Positions 57,874 to 64,000 of a DNA stretch of 64,000 nucleotides are shown here, in pieces. The notes under the pieces are model-generated. The model had not been told where the DNA came from. It did not search any database and worked only from the letters and a program-made list of their open reading frames with translations. The position numbers and the translations under genes are program-made. Origin of the DNA: Agapanthus africanus (Eukaryota; Streptophyta; Magnoliopsida; Asparagales; Amaryllidaceae); contig JASDDO010000019.1 of assembly GCA_030015575.1 (NCBI GenBank), positions 515,564,986 to 515,628,985 on the forward strand, read 5' to 3'. Positions within the stretch are counted from its first letter, which is position 1, and each line of letters starts with the position of its first letter.

Positions 57874-60125
57874 TGTAAGTGCACGGCGGCGCCCCGGCCG
57901 TCAATCCGACGCCGGAATGCGGAAGCGGTGAATAACTTAAATTTTGCGGACTTTGCAAACCGGCACCACCGCGCACTTTAACCGGATCGGACCATTAACT
58001 AGTCTAAGCTATCTACAAGAATGGGAATAGAGATATACCGACGATCCAAGTCCTCCGGTCTTCATCTCCACTCCGATCTCCTCGCGGGATCTCCGTCCAC
58101 ATCGTCGCCTCCTCGCCGGAAAGGGCACCACATCGCCTTCGTCTTTTACGGGCTCCCGCCTCAATACCGAGGCAACTCGAGCATGAAGCCGGCAACTCGA
58201 CATGCTCAAGATATGCTGTAGGTTATCTAGTGTAGTGTCTCTTTTGGGGTTTGTTGCCATTTGAGGATGATGGAGGATACAAGACAAGAAAAATGGTGCT
58301 TGCATTTTTCTTATCATGAAATGAGATCAAGAAAATGAAACACTCTCAAGGATGAAGATGAAACCCTCTTCTTCTCTTTTCTTTCACTCTTTCTTTTTCT
58401 CAACCATGAATAAAAACCTCTTCTAGTGAGAATGAGAATGGTGGAGGAATCAACACATAATGCAAAGGGAGGTGAGTGTAGGAGCATAAGAAAGGTGACC
58501 ATATCCAAGGTCAAAGAAACATACACCATGCTTAAACTACTATTCAACTCATACCCTTTCAATCACAATAAAAAGCAAGTCAATGGTGCAAGATATGAAA
58601 GCCATCATAATCAATACAATTGCAAGAAACCCCCCCACAAGTTGTTATTTGCAAAACTGCAAATAACCCCCTCCATCGAAAAAGTCCGGCCGGGAAAGAA
58701 CAAAGGAAAACCGGCCGGAACGGAATGCAAACTGGCAACTCCAGAAAACTGGTCCCGTAATAAATTACAGGAAAACCCCGATACTGTGCATACACACCCG
58801 CATCTGTATTCCGTCCGGATACAAATGCAATAAGACAAAATCTACACTGTACTAAACTAGGACCGGCTTAAACCAAAGCCGGCTAGTAAAAACCGTTCGA
58901 TCCTGATCCGTGCAATACCGCACGTATCTGATCGAACCCTGCCATATAACTATACGGCCACTAGTACAAAACTGTCCGATCCTGATCCATGCAATACCGC
59001 ACGTATCTGATCGGACCCTGCCATATCTCCATACGGCCTCTACAGCGTTTCGCCCGAAAGCTGAGTAACTGAAAGTGTGGTGGACTCTAAAGACTCGTCA
59101 ATACTATGGCTGTGGATTTAACCACTAGCCCGTCAGAGGTATAAGCCAATACGTGACGGGCCACCAGCTATTGACCAAAAGGGACGTCGATGAGGAAGCT
59201 CACCCCGACACCCAACTGAGCCTGTCAGTGACAATATCCGTGCAGTCCGGTCCGTTCGTCTATGAGTATCGCATGGCGGGCCTAGGGGGTTGGTAAAAGT
59301 CAGACCCCCAAAAGCGGTACAAGTCGTGTCGGAGTGTAGCCCAGAACACCCTGAGATACTACTGGAATACCTACCAGTAAATCTCCTTGCCTTGGCCAAG
59401 GACTTTGTGTAATGGCTCTCCTAGACACAGCACGACCTCACCCCCAATACCGGGAGAGACGAACCCCTGAAGATACGCTCACTGCCTCCATGTGGCTCGG
59501 GACTGTACCCAACTAAAACCTGTTTGCACGACTCCTTTGAGCCGTGGTAGGGTAGTAATCAAAGTACAGTGGGAACTCACACGAGACAAATGACGATCCC
59601 CAGGTCGATGAACTAACCTGCACACATGTCACCAGGGAACTGCCATCTGACGTCTGGTATATGACCAACTAGCATGTTCCCGGCGAGTCCTGTCCGGTGT
59701 ACTCATAACCCAATGAGCACCTGTATACATCTTAGGTGATCCTACTGACACCAGTGGCTTGTGAGACCGGCCACCGCCCCTCGTCGGGGTCTCGACTGTA
59801 TACACTAGTCTACTAATGGAGTATCGATGCCCAGTCTCGAAACTCCCACGACTAGGGACCTTTTAAGGATATGCTTGTAGACCCCCAGCTCCCACTTATA
59901 TGATCGCCCTCATACTGCAGGTGGTCAAGCAAGAATCCTAGGGGCTCTATCAACGTGTAATAGCGACGTGTCATGTCACCTTAAACAGTACACGATGATA
60001 AAGGTAAACCAGATAGCATACTATCATCTCGAGTAAGACTGTCCTACCGGGATAGGTCCTCCCTCAATCATTGCAATCATGTACCTGTGATCCAATAATT
60101 GACTCTGAGGGCACTACCTCCAACA
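57874..60125 (-). repeat. Element F 3' LTR (subfamily IV)
   Basis: On the reverse strand it starts TGTTGGAGGTAGTGCCC and probably ends CCGTGCACTTACA; the left end is inferred from the TGT terminus and loss of gypsy similarity. Two palindromic hairpin modules lie at 58895-58937 and 58974-59016. CCGGCTT-AAACCA-AAGCCGG is at 58863-58882, and a 10 bp perfect hairpin at 58644-58667. Confidence 0.75.
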
Positions 60126-60140
60126 ATCTCCCACTTGCAC

Positions 60141-63100
60141 TCAAGGCTAATTATTGCGATGTCGCATACTCACAGCCCGTGTGATACCGAACACCCAACT
60201 CCTCTACTAGTCAGTCTCACAAAGCTCGTTTGCGGAACTATTGCGTTCGAGGAATAGCCTCAGTGAGTGGATCCGCTTAGTTGTTTCTTTCCATGTCTCT
60301 CTATATCTCAAGTTCGCGGAGAAAGCCATCTCCCGAAATGAGCAAAATCAGTCTTAGAATATGTCTGGATGTCTGATGGGACCTAGCTCATAAATGAACT
60401 CCAAATCCAAACTTCTTAGACTGTATTGACAACTGAACTTAATCAGTGTCCTGCGCGCCATGCCTCCCTCAGTATTGCCTTGGATTACCTGTCCAAAATA
60501 CTGCCCCTCGTCAGAGGGAAAACTATAACTCTGACAACCTCCTTGTCGTCCATGTCACCTTGGAAGCCTGGAATGATAACAGTTTCCTGAATGAGGCTGT
60601 CGTTACCATATCCCTAGAACATCCACTTATGTTCTAAAACTGCTTCCGACTGTTTCTCCAGGAATGGATTAATGTCAACTTATTGCATCTAGTGCAAGAA
60701 CAACATCTGGTGTGGTACTTCACATCTCACGATTGACTCAATTGCCTGAGCAAGTGATCTGCCAATCATGCACGTCCCTCTCCTCTTTAGTCTGTAAGAC
60801 ACCTTTGGAGAGGGGTGACTCCATTACCTGCAGGTACACTACCGTGCCAGGAGTCGTCCATTCTAAATACTCTTAGAATGCTGTCAAGTACCCTGATTGG
60901 GAAACCACCCAAATCTAGATCTAAAACCATAGATCTAGTAACCAGTATGTCTGATATAATACCCAATTCCTATGTGGAGAAACTACTGTGTGACGACCAA
61001 AGTATGACCGATCGTAGTATAGGAGTTTCCTTTCCTACTTTGTGTATGTCATCCAAATACCATGACATCACATCCTACTACCTTCTCAACAGATCCATCT
61101 CCTATTCTGATGAAGTCAAACCTATGACTGTGACATCAGAAATAGATGATCTATCTCCGCTATATCTGCTTTAGTCTATAAATAGACATAAGCCTGATGT
61201 CCACCAATGCTTCCGCTGCTCCCACTGACTACGACAACCCTCTGGCAGAGTCATATAGACGTGCACTTCTAAAGCTAGTTTAGAACGACACTATACTCAT
61301 CCTCCCACCGGGTCTCGCAGCCTGGAACAACAGCAATGGCAAGTGTGGGTAAACAAGAACTTCCCTGTCACCGTCCTTGAGGCTACCGGAATGCCTCTCG
61401 GGTGCCTGAAGTTACCCACCGTATCTGCGGAGTGGCCAATGGAATGTCAATCCAGATTGAATCTTTAGGTTCCTTGTCAAATCTTCAGTAATCGTTTGTG
61501 GTTCTGGAATCACTTCCAGTTCTACCATACTCCCACTACTGTTTTCTGAAAAAATCCATTTTTAATAAAACTGTGGCGAGTCTAGAACAATATTGCTATT
61601 GTTCATCCAGATGGTAGAAAGTCAACCCACGTCATAGCCTGGGTCAACCCACAAACAGCCATTACAGAAACGTGCATTGAGTTGTCCAGTGTCTGGTCTT
61701 AAGCATAAGCCGGACAACTCCCCGTACCTTAACATCGTTAAGATATGAACTGTTCTATATCCAATATAGAAACAGAGGCACTGATATAATTGAACCAGAT
61801 TCAAATCATGCAGCTGTCCCCAGCGCATGTCAACTAAATGGAAGGAGGCCGATCAGCGTTACTCAACTTAGGAAGCATTTCCAATTATGAGTAACCTGAA
61901 AGAGAAGCAAGATCTCTTTATCATTACTATCAACTGAATACCATACACAAGTATCTACATCTTCGATCTCTTTGAAGAATCCCGATACTTGCTATACCTG
62001 GTTCTCTACTCTATTCAAATACCTATAACTTCTCCAAATTCGGACCCTGTGTTTCCACGAAACACCTGTCTAAAAATTAGAGAAGTCATAAGTAAACTGA
62101 ATGTAGTACGAGGACCAACCCCTCTGTCCTGATGGACCCTGGACAACATACAATACTCTGTATAAGTCCCTTGAGTCTGATAACTCATTCACTGTGTGTC
62201 GTAGGTTGAAAACTGTACTTATGGTTAAGAAGAATTACACCGCTGTTTAATGCTCCTTACCTAACCATCCACTGATATAGGTAAATGTCGTAGACATAAT
62301 TTCAGAAAGGTATATCTCACTCTATGAAAATAGACGTACAGATATATCAATTTGAAATTGGTGCATAACTGCGGATATTCAAAACCAAATATTTGCCGAC
62401 CGGCAAACAGCCCAGGTGATTTCCTCAAATATCACCGATTACAACGAATCCCGATATAATGAGGATGATCACCCAATTCCCAATAACCTACTCCCACTCA
62501 TCATCTGTAAAACCATACAGATGTGAGAATCATACCTGGTAAATACATACCCTGGAGTAAGTATCTAATCGGGAAATCAGTTTTCTTTTAACAGTACACA
62601 GTGAAACTGAAACATTGAAATGTTTCGGTGGGGTATCCCGGTATTCTTAGTAATGCCTCTTCCATTATCCAAATTCACAACTATAACCGTATAATTCTTT
62701 GCCACCTCTCCAAATCCCTTCATATGTCTTTAGTCTTTACCTTCTGCACACCCCTTTAGGCCAAATGGTTTTCTTCCTTCCCTATCGTTCGGCACCAGCC
62801 TATGGTTTGGAAGAAGACTATCCAATAAGCATAATGGGTGTACTGTCCCAATCCTAGGAACACTCGCAATGAGAGAGGGTGAAGATAAAAGACAACCGAA
62901 TAAACCTTATTCCTATTTCTCCTGAACCAGAATCCATCCCCGAACTGGAACAAGTTCCATTCGAGTTCGTATATAACCATACGATGGAGTATCCAAATAA
63001 ACTGTGGATCTTCGTAGTGATACGGAGTGTCCTGGAGAAATACAAAGGTGATGTGGGAGTGGTAACGAAATATTTGGTTTGGTCGTGAATATCTGTTGCA

Positions 63101-63550
63101 ATTTACTTTGCCCTCTTACTAATCCCTTGCTTTGTCTAAGCTTAATACCTTCTGCACACCATCGTTATGCTAATTGGTTTTCTTCATTCCCTACCGGTCG
63201 GCACCAGCCTAAGGTTTGGAAGAAGACAATCCAATTTGCGTAATAGGTGTACTACCCCTAAACCAAGGAGTACTCGTAACCTGAGAGAGGGTAAAAGGAA
63301 AAGACAACTGAATAATCCTATCCGTTTTCTCCAGAACCGGAAACCATCCTCGAATTCCTTCGAGTTCGTATCTAACCATACGATGGTTTTGTCCAATGGA
63401 AGTGGACGTTCGTAGTAATACGGGGTGTCCTGGAGAAAAGGGTAAAAGTAGGAGTGGCAATGAGGTCTGCAACTCTGACAATCCAAAAGCCGGTGTTTAA
63501 GAAGGTTCGGTCAACTTGGTCACTGAGTCAAAGTCTTAGGGTCGGGTCAA
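60141..63550 (-). pseudogene. Element F pol remnant
   Basis: Order and weak similarity follow the other pol regions on the reverse strand; the pol-end block matches 26835-26950. The start is marked by the reverse of the conserved GCGACCA near 63550. It contains a 408 bp tandem duplication at 62741-63556. No intact domain is seen. A fossil. Confidence 0.65.
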
Positions 63551-63556
63551 TGGTCG
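62741..63556 (-). repeat. 408 bp tandem duplication in F
   Basis: Two diverged copies start at CTTCTGCACACC (62741 and 63149). Both continue with TTGGTTTTCTT or ATGGTTTTCTT, GGCACCAGCCTA, GGTTTGGAAGAAGAC, TTCGAGTTCGTAT and GTGTCCTGGAGAAA. Confidence 0.8.
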
Positions 63557-63559
63557 CTG

Positions 63560-64000
63560 CCAAAGAGAGAGAGAAAAGAAACACTCAGCGTGCACTCTAA
63601 CCTAGATCAGAATGGTCACCAATTTATCTAATCTGGAATCCTCCCACTGTACCTCAAATTCTCCTCCAAACCTAAAAGAAGAATTAGTCGGGGTCACCCG
63701 AGGAGTAAACTAACTCATCAGTGGGAATCGGGATCCAACTATCATTGCATGATAACGTGACGGAATCCGCTCACGCTATCACACTCCAGAAGGTATGCGC
63801 ATATCTGGCAAGTTTCAGTTCTTTTGAAACTCCCGATGTGATTTCTGCCCCATGCTCTTATGACCTTGGCGTGAGGTCAAAATATCATAAGTCACATGTC
63901 AAGTTCTGCCCATCATTATCCAGGTTAATTTGAATCCACCCGTACATACCCTTGACGTAGGCCAAAATAGTAGTACGACTGTCCCAAACCAACGCATCTA
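63560..64000 (-). other. Element F leader, 3' part
   Basis: Hairpin 3 of the array is ACATG and CATGC-type arms (63851-63855 with 63894-63898) plus TTATGA (63858) with TCATAA (63885). Hairpin 2 is CGTACATAC (63941) with GTAGTACG (63970), with one bulge. The tip of hairpin 2 is TTGGC-CTAC-GTCAA. The expected hairpin 1 falls outside the window. Confidence 0.65.

Larger units (their letters stand above)
57874..64000 (-). mobile_element. Element F: Ty1/copia (subfamily IV), reverse, runs off the window
   Basis: 3' LTR, polypurine tract (60126-60140 in reverse), decayed pol to about 63550, then a leader with at least two hairpins of the conserved array. Its 5' LTR is outside. Pol is very heavily broken, so it is probably the oldest Copia copy here; no LTR pair is available to date it. 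Confidence 0.8.

Noticed and set aside
58010-58320. Possible host gene exon on the reverse strand
   Set aside because: It falls in the terminal part of the F LTR, is short, and has no recognisable domain or splice context.
63184-63486. Overlapping small frames on both strands in element F
   Set aside because: Low-complexity translations inside a decayed, tandemly duplicated stretch; no shared protein with the other elements.

Overview
This is plant nuclear heterochromatin built almost entirely from nested LTR retrotransposons. I recognise no host gene, tRNA, rRNA, CRISPR array or bacterial feature. A plant genome is indicated by Copia primer-binding sites matching initiator tRNA-Met (TGGTATCAGAGC), a Tekay/Del-like Ty3/gypsy LTR with its polypurine tract, and a Tat-like gypsy element with the TGGCGCCGTTGCC primer-binding site. 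A large-genome angiosperm fits best; I cannot name the species.

Layout. 1-3470: LTR of Copia element E (subfamily IV), holding a fragment (851-2537) of a subfamily III LTR between TGCAC repeats. 3471-4369: unassigned. 4370-18584: one roughly 4.5 kb gypsy LTR (G), split by Copia element A (5661-15337, target duplication AAATG). 18585-26834: Copia element B, with only the tail of its 5' LTR. 26835-27708: pol end and start of the 3' LTR of an E-type element. 27709-57873: a reverse-strand gypsy LTR fragment (G') split by Copia element C (28229-56657, duplication CCTAG). C itself holds a Tat-like element T in its 5' LTR (29033-36663, reverse, duplication GGTCT) and Copia element D in its leader (40829-51258, reverse, duplication ATGAG). 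57874-64000: Copia element F (subfamily IV, reverse), running off the right edge.

All coding regions are fossils. Only A keeps long open pol segments. By eye, LTR pairs differ by about 4% (A), 2% (C), 1% (T) and about 0.1-0.2% (D). Where one dated element lies inside another (T and D inside C), the inner one is younger, as expected.

The most interesting signal is non-coding. The A-F Copia families have about 2.6-3.1 kb between primer-binding site and protease with no recognisable gag. That stretch instead carries a conserved series of RNA-like hairpins: a long multi-step hairpin, two tandem hairpin modules, an array of three hairpins with matching tips, a GAAA-tetraloop hairpin, and a last hairpin before a pyrimidine tract and AG. 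Across elements the stems change on both arms together, so pairing is kept while sequence drifts. The LTRs also hold paired palindromic modules with two-sided changes. This looks like a large structured leader RNA, possibly undescribed, in a non-autonomous Copia lineage that was mobilised very recently (D).
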